38,836 nt of DNA from Arsukibacterium sp. UBA5043 (GCA_002415085.1 DIBV01000010.1:1-38836), one strand, 5' to 3'. Counted from the stretch's first letter, positions 7,597-19,497 are shown. The notes: generated by a model from the sequence alone, not told the origin. Program-made: numbers and translations.

Positions 7597-8592
7597 TTAA
7601 ATACGGGTTAACCAGTTATGCTTGTCTTCGGCGCGGCCCCACTGGATATCGTTTAAGGCCTGGCGCAGTTTTAAAGTAGTCGGGCCAGCTTCGCCGCTGC
7701 CCACTTGATGCTCAGTGCCATCGGCAATCAGGGTGCCAACCGGCGTTAATACCGCTGCGGTGCCGGATAGTGCCGCTTCTGCACCTGGCTTAGCGGCGCG
7801 CTCGAGCAACTCGCTAACGCTCAGCTCGCGCTCTGATACGGTCATCCCCATGTCGCGGGCCAGGGTTAACACAGAATCGCGGGTTACCCCATGCAAAAAG
7901 CTGCTATCAAGCGCTTTGGTAATAATTTCATTGCCGTCAATCAGCATAAAATTGGCTGCACCGGTTTCCTGCACATCACCACCCGGGCAAAACAGTACCT
8001 GGTCGGCCTGGACACTGGCGCGGGCTTTTAAGATAGGTTGCAGCGCACTGGCATAGTTGCCGCCACTTTTTACCATTCCCATATGAGCAGCGCAGCGGGC
8101 ACCATTTTGCTCCAGCAATAAGCGTAGCGGCTTGCTGCCACCAGCAAAGTAATCACCGACCGGCGATAGCAACACATACAACATTGAGCTGGCAGTAGGT
8201 GCAGCGGCTTTACCAATGGCGGCCTCGGTACCAATATGAGTAGGCCTGATATACATAGAGCCCGGTGGCTCTGGCACGTCGCTGGCATACTGCTTGACGA
8301 TATCAATAATCATCTGGCTTAGGGTTGCCGCGTCAGGCTGCGGTAACGATAGTAAAGCGCTACTCTGAATTAAACGGGCAACGTTTTTTTCCATCCGGAA
8401 TAAATTAATTGAACCATCACTATGTTTAAACGCTTTTAAGCCTTCAAAGCAGGTGCTGGCATAGTGCAGCACATGGGCGCCCGGGTGCAGGCTAATGCTG
8501 TCTGCAGCAACAATTTGCGGGGTGCTCCAGGCGCCCTGCTCAAAACGGGTTAATGCCATTTGAGGCATAAAAACACTACCAAATGCAGCCAT
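7597..8592 (-). CDS. ilvE: Branched-chain amino acid aminotransferase, BCAT type II
   Basis: A 331-residue fold-type IV PLP enzyme that interconverts leucine, isoleucine and valine with their 2-oxo acids using glutamate/2-oxoglutarate. PLP binds Lys175 in MVKSGGNYAS. Other family marks are HYASTCFEGLKAF, SMYIRPTHIGTE and QETGAANFM. Length and motifs fit the BCAT type II branch (the eukaryote-like form also found in many bacteria) rather than the roughly 309-residue E. coli IlvE, so the symbol is used by function. An AGGAAAC ribosome binding site precedes the ATG. Only 30 bases separate it from tldD and no terminator intervenes, so it may be the last gene of the mre-to-tldD transcript. Confidence 0.9.
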   Translation of the reverse strand: MAAFGSVFMPQMALTRFEQGAWSTPQIVAADSISLHPGAHVLHYASTCFEGLKAFKHSDGSINLFRMEKNVARLIQSSALLSLPQPDAATLSQMIIDIVKQYASDVPEPPGSMYIRPTHIGTEAAIGKAAAPTASSMLYVLLSPVGDYFAGGSKPLRLLLEQNGARCAAHMGMVKSGGNYASALQPILKARASVQADQVLFCPGGDVQETGAANFMLIDGNEIITKALDSSFLHGVTRDSVLTLARDMGMTVSERELSVSELLERAAKPGAEAALSGTAAVLTPVGTLIADGTEHQVGSGEAGPTTLKLRQALNDIQWGRAEDKHNWLTRI

Positions 8593-8622
8593 TTTTGTTT
8601 CCTGTTGTTTGTCTTTTATAAG

Positions 8623-10062
8623 TTATTGGGTGCCGCCAACGGTCATTGCATCCAGTTTTAGGGTTGGCTGGCCAACCCCTACCGGCACGCTTTGTCCCTG
8701 CTTACCACAGACGCCAACGCCGGTATCCAGCGCCAGATCGTTACCGACCATCGACACCTGCTGCATCGCTGCCGGACCGTTACCAATCAGGGTTGCGCCT
8801 TTAATCGGGCTGGTTATTTTACCGTCTTCAATTAAATAAGCTTCTGAGGCTGAAAACACAAATTTACCGGAGGTAATATCTACCTGACCACCGCCAAAAT
8901 TAGGGGCATAAATGCCTTTTTTAACGCTGGCGATAATCTCTGCCGGATCGTGTTCGCCAGCCAGCATGTAGGTATTGGTCATCCGCGGCATGGGTAAATG
9001 GGCAAAAGATTCACGGCGGCCATTGCCGGTAGGGTTTACCCCCATTAGCATCGCATTATGCTTATCCTGAATATAACCTTTCAGAATGCCTTTTTCGATC
9101 AGTACGTTGTGTTGGCTGGGCACGCCTTCATCGTCGACATTGAGTGAACCACGACGATGGGCAAGGGTGCCGTCATCAACGATAGTGCAGAGTTTTGATG
9201 CTACCTGCTGGCCAATCTTGCCACTGAAATTAGAAGAGCCTTTGCGGTTAAAGTCGCCCTCAAGACCATGCCCTACGGCTTCGTGCAGCAATACGCCCGG
9301 CCAGCCTGAACCCAGTACTACCGGCATGGTACCCGCCGGCGCATCTATTGCCGTTAAGTTAACCTGAGCCATACGTACGGCATCACGGGCATATTGCTGC
9401 CAGCGTGGTTGTCCGTTTAACTGTTCAGTGAAGTACAAGTAATCGGTACGGCCGCCACCTCCGGCGCTGCCCCGCTCGCGTCGGCCATCCTGTTCCAGTA
9501 ATACCGAGCAGTTCAGGCGCACCAACGGCCGGATATCGGTAGCAAAAGTACCATCACTGGCTGCTACCAATACTTCTTCATACACACCCGACAAACTAAC
9601 CATGACCTGTTCGGCCCGGTTATCAAGCGTGCGGATAAAGGCTTCAATCTGGTTAAGCAGGGCAACTTTTTCGGTATTACTGAGGCTTTGCAGTGGCTCA
9701 CACGGCAGGTAGATATTGCTGTTGCCACTTTTGCTGAATGCTTTTACCCGGCCCTGCTGGCCATGGCTGGCAATACCCCGGGCAGCACCGGCGGCTTGCT
9801 GCAAAGCAGCAGCGCTAATGGTATCGGCATAAGCAAAACCGGTTTTCTCACCACTGATGGCCCGTACGCCAACCCCACGTTCAATATTAAACGAGCCGTC
9901 TTTTACCAGGCCGTCTTCCAGCACCCAGGATTCATGCACACTGGATTGAAAATATAAGTCGGCATAATCAAGCTGATGACCAAATAAATAGCCAAGTGTG
10001 TGCTCCAGATCTGTCATGCTAAGATCGGAGGCGGTAATTAAATTCTGTTCAACTGCATTCAT
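8623..10062 (-). CDS. tldD: TldD metalloprotease
   Basis: The catalytic subunit of the TldD/TldE protease, 479 residues against 481 in E. coli. The zinc motif HExxxH is present as His260-Glu261-A-V-G-His265 ([14 protein letters not shown]). The N-terminal segment [20 protein letters not shown] and the C-terminal [20 protein letters not shown] are typical. The start codon overlaps the nitrilase stop by one base (TAATG), implying translational coupling. The partner pmbA is encoded nearby but in a separate unit. Confidence 0.96.
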   Translation of the reverse strand: MNAVEQNLITASDLSMTDLEHTLGYLFGHQLDYADLYFQSSVHESWVLEDGLVKDGSFNIERGVGVRAISGEKTGFAYADTISAAALQQAAGAARGIASHGQQGRVKAFSKSGNSNIYLPCEPLQSLSNTEKVALLNQIEAFIRTLDNRAEQVMVSLSGVYEEVLVAASDGTFATDIRPLVRLNCSVLLEQDGRRERGSAGGGGRTDYLYFTEQLNGQPRWQQYARDAVRMAQVNLTAIDAPAGTMPVVLGSGWPGVLLHEAVGHGLEGDFNRKGSSNFSGKIGQQVASKLCTIVDDGTLAHRRGSLNVDDEGVPSQHNVLIEKGILKGYIQDKHNAMLMGVNPTGNGRRESFAHLPMPRMTNTYMLAGEHDPAEIIASVKKGIYAPNFGGGQVDITSGKFVFSASEAYLIEDGKITSPIKGATLIGNGPAAMQQVSMVGNDLALDTGVGVCGKQGQSVPVGVGQPTLKLDAMTVGGTQ

Positions 10063-10895
10063 TATTTCAGCTCACTGTTAAAACGATTATGCTGGTGCAC
10101 CGGCATTTTCTGACCAAGTTGCTGGCATTGACTGATATCAACCAGCGCTGATACCCAGCCAGGTCCGGTACCCGCGTCAGCCACTACGTCGCCCCAGGGG
10201 TCGATAATAAGACTGTGCCCATAGGTTTCGCGACCATTGGCATGGACACCAGTCTGGTTTGCCGCCAGCACAAAACATTGATTTTCAATAGCCCGGGCTT
10301 TTAATAACGTATGCCAGTGCGCCGTTCCGGTTAGCCGGGTAAAAGCCGATGGCACGGTTAATACCTGCATTCCCTTTGCTGCCAATGCCTGCATCAAGCC
10401 AGCAAAGCGTACATCATAACATATACTCAGCCCCAGTTTCAGATCGGGCAATTGGCACAGGCTAATCTTTTCACCAGGTAAGGTGGTTGCCGATTCCCGG
10501 TAGCTACCGGTGTTATCCGCCACACTGACATCGAACATATGCAATTTCTGATAATCTGCCAGCCGCTGTCCTGTCGGACTGTAGACCAGTGAAGACGCTG
10601 CGAAACGTTGCGGGTCGTGCGTTGCGGTAGGCTGGCTGCCTGCCACCAGATATACCCCAAATTCAATGGCTAGTTGCTGGCATGTTTGCTGAATAAAACC
10701 CTCACCAATAGCTGCCTGATGTGCCAGCTGTAGTTTGTCGCTGCCACCGAACACCGCAAAGCATTCAGGCAACAGCACCAGATGCTGTGCCGCTGGCGGT
10801 AATTGCTGCAGATACTGCTTTACGGCGGCCAGGTTGGCGGCCGGTTCAGGCACGCTGTTAAGCTGAATAGCTGATAAACGCCAGTTAGTCGCCAC
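10062..10895 (-). CDS. Nitrilase-superfamily amidase (deaminated glutathione amidase-like)
   Basis: A 277-residue carbon-nitrogen hydrolase. The catalytic triad is visible: Glu44 (LLPECF), Lys117 (YQKLHMFDV) and Cys159 ([11 protein letters not shown]). The Nit1-like YQKLHMFD and CYDVRF patterns suggest deaminated glutathione amidase, a metabolite-repair activity, but the substrate cannot be proved from sequence. I prefer the GTG at 10895 to the ATG at 10937: it is preceded by AGAGGAG with a 7-base gap, and the 14 extra residues would sit in front of the conserved first strand. It overlaps the yhdP stop by 11 bases. The same neighbours (rng, yhdP, nitrilase, tldD) recur in many gammaproteobacteria. 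Confidence 0.92.
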   Translation of the reverse strand: MATNWRLSAIQLNSVPEPAANLAAVKQYLQQLPPAAQHLVLLPECFAVFGGSDKLQLAHQAAIGEGFIQQTCQQLAIEFGVYLVAGSQPTATHDPQRFAASSLVYSPTGQRLADYQKLHMFDVSVADNTGSYRESATTLPGEKISLCQLPDLKLGLSICYDVRFAGLMQALAAKGMQVLTVPSAFTRLTGTAHWHTLLKARAIENQCFVLAANQTGVHANGRETYGHSLIIDPWGDVVADAGTGPGWVSALVDISQCQQLGQKMPVHQHNRFNSELK

Positions 10896-13800
10896 GTGGT
10901 TGCTCCTCTGAGTCGAGCACCGATTCTGGTTTGGCAATCCTTACCGGCACCGGCACTTCTGTACTATGTCGATTTACTTCGGTAACTACCGGTTTGGCAA
11001 GTGTACCGGTAACGGTAAAGTTGATCCTCGAGATCACTTCTGCCGACTGAAACACCTCATCCAGCGCCAGCGCAGCCAGGCCCGTCGCCGGGTTAACCAT
11101 CCAGGCAATAATTACCGGCAAACTGGAAGTGACCTTTGGCGAAAAAGACATCTGATAATCCAATTCATTGCTAACCAAATCAGCATAGCCCTGAATAGCC
11201 AGGTTGCCAGGCACACCATCGATGGTGGTATCACTGGTTTGCACCACCCCTTGATGGATAGCCAACGCACCTGACATTTTGTTATAGAAAAAGCCCTTTG
11301 AGAATACATCGCGAAAATCCAGCCGTAGTTTGCGCACCAGCGAGTCCAGGCTGAAAATAGAAAATAGTCGGGCTCCCTGATCGCTGACTTCAGTCAGGGC
11401 GCCGTCACCAAGATTAAATTGCACCTGACCGTTTAGTTTGGCAAGGTCAAACTGGCTCGGTGCTGCTGGCCAGTTCAGCGTAAAGTTGATATCGGCCCGG
11501 CTGCCACTAATACCGGTAGTAAGCTGAAATTCATTTAACAGCTGCCCCAGATTGGCGCTTTGGAATCTGCCGCTTAGCTCAGTGACCCCTAACTGCTGGT
11601 CAGGCACCCAGCTGCCCTGCATCACCAGTTCATTCTTTTTATATCGACTGTTAAATGTCGACAGTTGCCAGTGATCTCCCTGGCCAACGGCAGCCATCTC
11701 AAGCTGACCAAACCGAAAGTTGCCAATAGCGCAATCACTACATTTTAATGTCACTGGCGCCATGGTGAGTAAACTGGCTTGCAGTTGTGGCAGAATCTCT
11801 GCTGTTACAATGCGGCTGGCGGTTGCTAAATCGGTGCTGGCGCTTGCTGCCGGATCTTCGCCAGGGTCCGGTTGCAATGAAGCCGGTAACGGCAAATGCA
11901 GATAGTCAATCTCAACCTGCACGCCTTGTTGCTGCCAGTCGTGACTGAATGACCAGCGACTGGCGATTTGTGTGCCATGCAGCCTTAACTGCCAGGCATC
12001 CTGGCCCGGTTCCAGCTCAAATACGTTATTTTTCAGGGCCGTACCGGCTACCAGCCTAAGATCAGCAATGCTACCCCGCACCCGGCTTAATGGCGGCATT
12101 ACCCCGTTGTTATCCTGTTCTGCAGTGAACAGCTGCTCACTTAACAGTTTTTGCCAGGGCAACAGTTCGGCCCGGTCAATATCAACATCAATGGTAAAAC
12201 CCGCACCATTAAGGCCGGCATTTACCTGCCCCAGGCTTAAATTTGCCCGATTGACCCGGGCCGCTGCATGGTCCAGTTCAGCCGTGAAAAATAACTGGTT
12301 TGCATAATTTAAGGTTAGCAACCCTTGTTGACTGTTGCCATCAGCCTTGATAGTGAGCGGCGCGGCGCTGCTGGCTGCTTTTTGATAGGGCGCCGGTAAC
12401 GCCAAACCAGTGTTAGTCAGGTCGGCGCTAAGCTGAGAGCGGTAGCTGAAATTATCTTGTTGCAGGTCTAAGGCTAAGGCCAGCTGCCAGTCCAGTTCAC
12501 CGCTAACCAATGTTGCAGCGTCTGGCCACAACGCCTGTACCACGTTGCTGCTGGCATTTTTAGCAGCGGCATCGAGCTGAAACAGGTAAGTGTCGTCTTG
12601 CTGCTGGCCCGCTATAGTGGCGACAACCGGTAGCTCACGCCAGTTAAATGTCAGATCTTGGGCGTTTATCTTTGCATCATTAAATGTCAGCACACCCGTT
12701 AACTCGCGCACCGCCAGTTGGGGCGCAGCTAAGTCCAGACTGATGTTTTGCAGCGCTAATTGTCCGCTGGCCTGCACCGCTGGCTCGCGTAATCCTAACT
12801 GCAGTTCAATATTAGCCCGGGCCGGGCCGGTCGGTGCCAGTTGTTGTAATACTTTGCCTAAATTAGCGGCAAGCGGCGAGGCATTGATGAGCCCGGTTGC
12901 CTCACTTAACTGCAGGGCACTGTCGATCTCAATACTAAGAAATTCAGCATCCAGTAAATTGGGGATAGTCGCCCTTACGTCGCCCTGCAACGCGATGCCG
13001 GCAATGGTCGCCTGGTCGCTGCTGATTTGCATGGCGGCATTTTCAAACCATAAATTACTGCCCAGCTGCTGTAGCGCCGGCCACTGCGGATTAAATACAA
13101 AGCTGGCGTCACTGACCTCTGCTGCAACCTGAAATATGCCCTGGCCTTCTGCAAATGGATACTGGGCTGGTGCACCTTGCCACAGCACGGTAGCCTGGTT
13201 TATCTGGCCATCGACAATTGCATCGCCCAGATACTCTCGTATCTTTTCTGGCAGATAACGCAACGGTAAATAACGGCTAACATGGTCTGCGCTGGCATCG
13301 GTGAGTGCGGCAAACAAACTAAGCTCGGGCTGTTGTGCCAGCCGCCATTGCATTGCAGCATTCAGGGTAAAATCTTCTGACAGAAGCTGCAACGAGGGGA
13401 TTTGTATTTGCCAGATCCCATTTTGGCTTTGCCGGGCGAGCAGGTTTAGTTCTACCTGTTGATATGTTATCGGCGCACTGAACATGCTATCCCAGCGTAG
13501 TTCATTTTGCTGCCCGCTAAGCGTTATGCCGGCAGCACTGGGGCCCGCCCAGAACTGGCCATCCAGCGCCTTGACGCCCGGTAAATCTATACTGTTTTCT
13601 TTACTTAAATTTCGTAGCTGACCCAGTAATTGCCAGTTGTCATTATTTTGAAACTGCCACTGGCCAAACGTTAACTCACCGTGCAAGCCGGTGGTTGTCA
13701 GGCGGGCCAGCTGCGGTATCTCTTCACTGAGTAACTGACTCAGCGGCGCCAGGGCATCAAGTTTTAATTGCTGTAGCTGACCATACCAACCTGCCGTTTG

Positions 13801-14796
13801 CCGATGCAGCTGCACTTTAAGATCAGGCCATTGTGTCTGACCATCAGACAGCGCTAAGCTCCCTGAGTACAAAGACCAGCCGTCTGCTGTTGGATGCCAT
13901 AATAGCTGGCCGGGGCCCAATTTCAGAAGCTGTGGCTGCCCTTCACGTTGCCAGCTTAAACTGTTATCAGCCAGTTCAATCTGAAACCGCTGCAACTCGC
14001 CGTCGTCGACCCGACCCCAGGCCTGAAAATTGATATCTGCCTGATCCAGCCGGCCAGCTTCGGGCAGTGACTGCGCAAACCAGGGTAAAATATCCAGCTC
14101 GCGACTTTCCAGAAATATCTGGCCAAATGCCTTATCTAAACTGGGTCCGTACAAATCAATAATAAACGAAAGTGTATTGCCGGTGATATCCGCTACCGCG
14201 AGCTCACCAATACCCTGGTGATGTTCGCCATCATTGCGCCAGTCCAGCTTGTCCACCGCAATGACGATATCATCGCTGCCTGCGGCGGTTAAGATCAGTT
14301 CGCTGTCCAGCAGGGTAAAATGATTAAGTTGCCGGAAAAATAGATGTTCCAGCGCGGTAATTGCCGGGGCCGCATCCAGTGGCTGATTGCCTTGAGGGCG
14401 ACGGAGCAAGGTACTGCTTGGAACCGCATAGCGCAGGCCACGGAGTTCAAAATGTTCAGCCCGCAACTGCATGCTGCGCACACTTTGCCAGAAATTAATC
14501 CGTACCCGGGTTTGCTTTATCTGCAGCTGCAATCCCTGCTGCGCATTACCTAACTGCATATGGTTCAGCACCATAGCCGGCCCCAGCTTTTGCCAACCGG
14601 CGCTGATTTCCGCTATCTGCACTTCGGTACCTAGCTGGCGGGCCAGCAGATTTTCCAAATGATGTTTGTAACTATCGGCATAGGGCAAGGCCAGCCGCAA
14701 CACGGAAACCAGAGTAGCAAGCAGCACCAGGCCTATGGCCAGCAATAGCCAGATTTTATGTAAACAATAAAAGCAGACTCGTGTTGCCTTATGCAC
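10885..14796 (-). CDS. yhdP: YhdP, AsmA-like intermembrane lipid transport protein
   Basis: A 1303-residue AsmA-superfamily protein (DUF3971 plus C-terminal AsmA-like region), close to the roughly 1270 residues of E. coli YhdP. One membrane helix lies at about residues 14-33 and the remainder is predicted periplasmic. The C-terminal part carries a DYQMSFSPKVTSSLPVIIAW segment with the ATGLAALALDEVF helix typical of YhdP. With TamB and YdbH, YhdP is known to span the periplasm and move phospholipids to the outer membrane. The gene starts one base inside the rng stop (ATG at 14796), so translation is likely coupled. Large antisense open frames, for example 12590-13132, are shadows. Confidence 0.93.
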   Translation of the reverse strand: MHKATRVCFYCLHKIWLLLAIGLVLLATLVSVLRLALPYADSYKHHLENLLARQLGTEVQIAEISAGWQKLGPAMVLNHMQLGNAQQGLQLQIKQTRVRINFWQSVRSMQLRAEHFELRGLRYAVPSSTLLRRPQGNQPLDAAPAITALEHLFFRQLNHFTLLDSELILTAAGSDDIVIAVDKLDWRNDGEHHQGIGELAVADITGNTLSFIIDLYGPSLDKAFGQIFLESRELDILPWFAQSLPEAGRLDQADINFQAWGRVDDGELQRFQIELADNSLSWQREGQPQLLKLGPGQLLWHPTADGWSLYSGSLALSDGQTQWPDLKVQLHRQTAGWYGQLQQLKLDALAPLSQLLSEEIPQLARLTTTGLHGELTFGQWQFQNNDNWQLLGQLRNLSKENSIDLPGVKALDGQFWAGPSAAGITLSGQQNELRWDSMFSAPITYQQVELNLLARQSQNGIWQIQIPSLQLLSEDFTLNAAMQWRLAQQPELSLFAALTDASADHVSRYLPLRYLPEKIREYLGDAIVDGQINQATVLWQGAPAQYPFAEGQGIFQVAAEVSDASFVFNPQWPALQQLGSNLWFENAAMQISSDQATIAGIALQGDVRATIPNLLDAEFLSIEIDSALQLSEATGLINASPLAANLGKVLQQLAPTGPARANIELQLGLREPAVQASGQLALQNISLDLAAPQLAVRELTGVLTFNDAKINAQDLTFNWRELPVVATIAGQQQDDTYLFQLDAAAKNASSNVVQALWPDAATLVSGELDWQLALALDLQQDNFSYRSQLSADLTNTGLALPAPYQKAASSAAPLTIKADGNSQQGLLTLNYANQLFFTAELDHAAARVNRANLSLGQVNAGLNGAGFTIDVDIDRAELLPWQKLLSEQLFTAEQDNNGVMPPLSRVRGSIADLRLVAGTALKNNVFELEPGQDAWQLRLHGTQIASRWSFSHDWQQQGVQVEIDYLHLPLPASLQPDPGEDPAASASTDLATASRIVTAEILPQLQASLLTMAPVTLKCSDCAIGNFRFGQLEMAAVGQGDHWQLSTFNSRYKKNELVMQGSWVPDQQLGVTELSGRFQSANLGQLLNEFQLTTGISGSRADINFTLNWPAAPSQFDLAKLNGQVQFNLGDGALTEVSDQGARLFSIFSLDSLVRKLRLDFRDVFSKGFFYNKMSGALAIHQGVVQTSDTTIDGVPGNLAIQGYADLVSNELDYQMSFSPKVTSSLPVIIAWMVNPATGLAALALDEVFQSAEVISRINFTVTGTLAKPVVTEVNRHSTEVPVPVRIAKPESVLDSEEQPRGD
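10903..10909 (-). promoter_or_regulatory. Ribosome binding site fixing the nitrilase GTG start
   Basis: AGAGGAG on the minus strand lies 7 bases before the GTG at 10895 and inside the end of yhdP. The upstream ATG at 10937 has no comparable site. Confidence 0.75.
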
Positions 14797-16262
14797 TACA
14801 TCATCACCACATCAAATTGCTCCTGGGTGTACATGGGCTCACCATAAATGGTTATTTGTTTCCCAATAAATACCTGCAATTCTGCCAGGCTGTGAAATTC
14901 GTCTGTGGTCAGTGCATCTTTCACTACCGGTGATACGTACACAGCAAATTTGTCTGCCGCATAAGCACGATTAACCCGGACAATTTCCCGTAAAATTTCA
15001 AAACACACTGTTTCCACCGTCTTCAACGTACCACGGCCCTTACATACCGGACACTCTGAGCAAAGGATATGCTCCAGACTTTCCCGGGTTCTTTTGCGGG
15101 TCATCTCTACCAGGCCCAATGCTGAAAAACCATGAATGTTAGTTTTTGCCCGGTCACGCGCCAGCGCCAGTTCCAGGCTATGGTAAACCCGGCGCTGATG
15201 CTCAGTACTTTGCATATCAATAAAGTCGATAATGATAATACCGCCAAGGTTTCGTAATCTCAGCTGGCGGGCAATGGCCTGTGTGGCTTCGGTGTTGGTA
15301 TTAAATATGGTTTCTTCCAGATTACGATGGCCGACAAAAGCGCCGGTGTTAACGTCAATGGTGGTCATTGCTTCGGTTTGATCGATGATCAGATAACCGC
15401 CGCTTTTTAGCGGGACTTTGCGTTCGAGTGCCCGCTGAATTTCATTTTCGACATCAAACATATCAAAAATTGGCCGCTCGCCAGGATAGTACTCCAGCAA
15501 CGGTGAAATATGTGGCATAAACTCTTCACAAAAAGCAGTAAGTTGCTGATAGGTAATTTTAGAGTCTATGCGCACCCGTTCCAGTTCGCTGCCAACAAAA
15601 TCACGTAGTATCCGGTAACACAGGGTCAGATCTTCGTAAACCACCCCCTCTTTGCGGGTTTTTTGCTTGCGTTTAACAATTTTACTCCAGAGCTTCTTCA
15701 AAAACCTGGCGTCCTGCACCAGCTCATCACTTCCGGCCCCTTCAGCCGCGGTGCGAACAATAAAACCGCCACTGTCATCCAGGCAATCACTGACAATATC
15801 TTTTAAACGCTTACGCTCAGCTTCCGTTTCTAAACGCTGTGATACGCCAACATGGCTGGAGTCGGGCATAAACACCAGATAACGGGATGGCAGAGTAATA
15901 TCAGTAGTTAAGCGCGCCCCCTTAGTACCCAACGGATCCTTTACTACCTGCACCAGCAAATGCTGGCCTTCCCGCACTAACACCCGGATGTCCTTGCTTA
16001 CAGCCGGCTTACTGTCCTGCTCGGTACTTTCATTGTGCTGGACAATGTCAGAGGCATGTAAAAAAGCGGCTTTATCCAGGCCTATGTCGACAAAAGCGGC
16101 CTGCATGCCAGGCAACACCCGGCTAACTTTGCCAACATAAATGTTGCCGACCAGGCCGAGTTTGGCCTGGCGCTCAATGTGCAATTCCTGCAGCACCCCA
16201 TTTTCAATCAGTGCCACCCGGGTTTCAGTGGGCGTAACGTTTAACAGTAGTTCTGCACTCAT
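14796..16262 (-). CDS. rng: Ribonuclease G
   Basis: A 488-residue endoribonuclease of the RNase E/G family (E. coli 489), which matures the 16S rRNA 5' end and degrades some mRNAs. An S1 RNA-binding domain occupies about residues 35-120 (GNIYVGKVSRVLPGMQAAFVD). The two catalytic, metal-binding aspartates are Asp303 (TTIDVNTG) and Asp346 (IIIIDFIDM). The zinc-link motif CPVC is at Cys404 and Cys407. The short C-terminus without a scaffold separates it from RNase E. It overlaps maf by 4 bases (ATGA). Confidence 0.97.
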   Translation of the reverse strand: MSAELLLNVTPTETRVALIENGVLQELHIERQAKLGLVGNIYVGKVSRVLPGMQAAFVDIGLDKAAFLHASDIVQHNESTEQDSKPAVSKDIRVLVREGQHLLVQVVKDPLGTKGARLTTDITLPSRYLVFMPDSSHVGVSQRLETEAERKRLKDIVSDCLDDSGGFIVRTAAEGAGSDELVQDARFLKKLWSKIVKRKQKTRKEGVVYEDLTLCYRILRDFVGSELERVRIDSKITYQQLTAFCEEFMPHISPLLEYYPGERPIFDMFDVENEIQRALERKVPLKSGGYLIIDQTEAMTTIDVNTGAFVGHRNLEETIFNTNTEATQAIARQLRLRNLGGIIIIDFIDMQSTEHQRRVYHSLELALARDRAKTNIHGFSALGLVEMTRKRTRESLEHILCSECPVCKGRGTLKTVETVCFEILREIVRVNRAYAADKFAVYVSPVVKDALTTDEFHSLAELQVFIGKQITIYGEPMYTQEQFDVVMM

Positions 16263-16831
16263 GCCTGCTCCTGCCAGTTACGTAATAAAAGATCGGTTTC
16301 GCATAATGGTAAACCTACAACGGCACTATAGCTGCCACTGATGTGGCGGACAAAACGACCGCCCTGCCCCTGAATGCCGTAACCACCGGCTTTATCACGA
16401 GGTTCGCCTGTGTGCCAGTAAGCAGCAATCTCAGTGGCGTCCAGTTGGCGGAAACACACCTCAGTGCTGACAGAGCAAGTGCTACTGTTGGTTTGTCCCA
16501 CCAGTGCCACTGCCGTCATGACCTGATGGCAACGACCAGACAGTAATTGCATCATCCGGCTGAAACCTGCCTGATCAACCGGCTTACCCAATATAAGCTC
16601 ATCGACCACCACAATGGTGTCGGCACCTAAAACCGGTAGGGCAAAATGGAGTTGCTCAGCACCTGCCTTCGCCTTCGCGTAGGCTAGTCTGGAAACATAA
16701 TGCTGTGGGTTTTCATTGCCTTGCAGGCTTTCATCAACGTCTACTTTTACCAGAGAAAACGGTACTGCGATTTGCTGCAGTAGTTCACGACGCCGGGGCG
16801 AAGCTGATGCGAGAGCGATTTCTGGATACAT
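16259..16831 (-). CDS. maf: Maf-family dTTP/UTP pyrophosphatase (YhdE type)
   Basis: A 190-residue nucleotide pyrophosphatase that hydrolyses non-canonical and canonical dTTP/UTP to the monophosphate. The signature ASASPRRRELL begins at residue 8. The catalytic aspartate is Asp71 in LGADTIVVVDE. SGRCHQVMTAVAL and KAGGYGIQGQGGRFV match E. coli YhdE closely, favouring the dTTP/UTP branch over the YceF branch. It lies between mreD and rng as in E. coli. Confidence 0.95.
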   Translation of the reverse strand: MYPEIALASASPRRRELLQQIAVPFSLVKVDVDESLQGNENPQHYVSRLAYAKAKAGAEQLHFALPVLGADTIVVVDELILGKPVDQAGFSRMMQLLSGRCHQVMTAVALVGQTNSSTCSVSTEVCFRQLDATEIAAYWHTGEPRDKAGGYGIQGQGGRFVRHISGSYSAVVGLPLCETDLLLRNWQEQA

Positions 16832-16863
16832 GTTTAAAGGTCTTAATGGTATTGAAGCAAAAA

Positions 16864-17346
16864 TTACTGGATTTTAAAACGCCTGCGATAGCGCCTTAAC
16901 AGCCAGAACAACCAGGGCCAGACCAACATACCGGTTAACACCGGCCATAAATAAGCCGGCAAAAAATAAACGCCGGTTAAAAAGTGGCTGAGCCAGAATA
17001 GCAGCAAATGATACAGCGCTAAAAACAGGCCTAACAGTAAGGCTTGCTGGATCACCGAAAAGTTCCTGATCTTTAAATGATTAACCGCGACGATAAAAGT
17101 GACTACTGAAAATGCCAGCGCATTAACCCCCAACACTGTACCAACCAGTACGTCGGTCAGAAAGCCCAGTACAAAAGCAGTAAGAATATTTACCCGGCCC
17201 GGCAATGCCATGGTCCAGTACAAAACGACCAATAGGGCCCAGTCAGGCCGGAATAATTTAACCTGTTGCGGCATAGGCATCACAGTTAACAGTAACGCGA
17301 CCAGCAGCGACAAATAAATAAAACCAAGACCATTACTTCTGCGCAT
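16864..17346 (-). CDS. mreD: Rod shape-determining protein MreD
   Basis: A 160-residue integral membrane protein with about five hydrophobic segments (near residues 8-25, 30-50, 55-90, 100-125 and 132-150) and a basic C-terminal tail. MreD works with MreB and MreC in the elongasome that guides side-wall peptidoglycan synthesis. FRPDWALLVVLYWTMALPGRVN is a recognisable family segment. Its start overlaps the mreC stop by one base. Confidence 0.94.
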   Translation of the reverse strand: MRRSNGLGFIYLSLLVALLLTVMPMPQQVKLFRPDWALLVVLYWTMALPGRVNILTAFVLGFLTDVLVGTVLGVNALAFSVVTFIVAVNHLKIRNFSVIQQALLLGLFLALYHLLLFWLSHFLTGVYFLPAYLWPVLTGMLVWPWLFWLLRRYRRRFKIQ

Positions 17347-18203
17347 TACTTCGGGTCCTCCAGCTCAAACAAATTGTCCAGCCGGGCACCTGGCCACAAT
17401 AGCAACACATGCCGGATCCGATCCAACTGTGCATAAGGTTTGGCATAAACCGTCATAAAAGGCTGACTTTCATCAGTTTGCACCCGGGTCACCTCTGCGA
17501 CCGGGTACCCTTCCGGAAACAAGCCATCCAGCCCCGAGGTCAGTAAGCGATCGCCAACCCGGATATCAGCACTTTGGGGCAGATGGATTACCCGCAACAA
17601 ATCCCATTGCCCCAGCCCCTCGGCCACCGTACGAATGCCGGTACGCTCAGCCCTGACTGATATTGCATGGGTGTTATCTGAAATAAGTAAAGCGCGGCTG
17701 CTGGTAGGGCCAACACTAACGATCTGGCCGACTACGCCACTTTCGTCAATAAGCGGCTGATGGACAGTGACACCATCATTTTTGCCTTTATTTAATACTA
17801 CCTGATGGCTAAACGGATGGCTGTAAACGGCCAGCACTTCTGCCACCAGCCGCTGACCATCGGTCAGCGGAGCTGAACCGAGCAAAGCGCGAAGTTTACT
17901 ATTTTCCTGCTGCAAATATCCCAACAGCTGCAACTGGCCATTCTGGCGCAGTAAGGTTTCTTTTAAGCGGGCATTTTCATCCAGCAGACGCTGGTGCGAC
18001 ATAAATTGCTCACTCGCACCAGAGAGCAGAGTTTCGGGCAGGCTGGCAATATAAAACAACGGGCTGACAGCAGAGGTAAGAAAACTGCGAAGTTGGGTAG
18101 ACCGCTCGGTATAGCGATCTACCACCATTAATCCGACACTACAAAGTACCGCCAGCAGCAAACGCAGGCCGAGTAGCGGGCCCCGGCTGAAAATGGCGTT
18201 CAT
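17346..18203 (-). CDS. mreC: Rod shape-determining protein MreC
   Basis: A 285-residue bitopic protein. One membrane helix at about residues 12-30 is followed by a periplasmic coiled coil (about 65-105, HQRLLDENARLKETLLRQNG) and a beta-rich domain (about 120-270) with KGKNDGVTVHQPLIDESGVV and DRLLTSGLDGLFPEGYPV, both typical of MreC. It links MreB to PBP2/RodA. It begins 27 bases after mreB. Confidence 0.96.
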   Translation of the reverse strand: MNAIFSRGPLLGLRLLLAVLCSVGLMVVDRYTERSTQLRSFLTSAVSPLFYIASLPETLLSGASEQFMSHQRLLDENARLKETLLRQNGQLQLLGYLQQENSKLRALLGSAPLTDGQRLVAEVLAVYSHPFSHQVVLNKGKNDGVTVHQPLIDESGVVGQIVSVGPTSSRALLISDNTHAISVRAERTGIRTVAEGLGQWDLLRVIHLPQSADIRVGDRLLTSGLDGLFPEGYPVAEVTRVQTDESQPFMTVYAKPYAQLDRIRHVLLLWPGARLDNLFELEDPK

Positions 18204-18230
18204 AACAGCACTATTGTAGTAAGGGCACTA

Positions 18231-19476
<1,246 letters not shown>

Positions 19477-19497
19477 TTCAGCATTTCTATCTGAATA

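Noticed and set aside
12590-13132. 180-residue plus-strand open frame inside yhdP
   Set aside because: It is fully antisense to a strongly conserved gene, is rich in Ser/Cys/Ala/Arg as expected of a shadow frame, and has no ribosome binding site or family resemblance.
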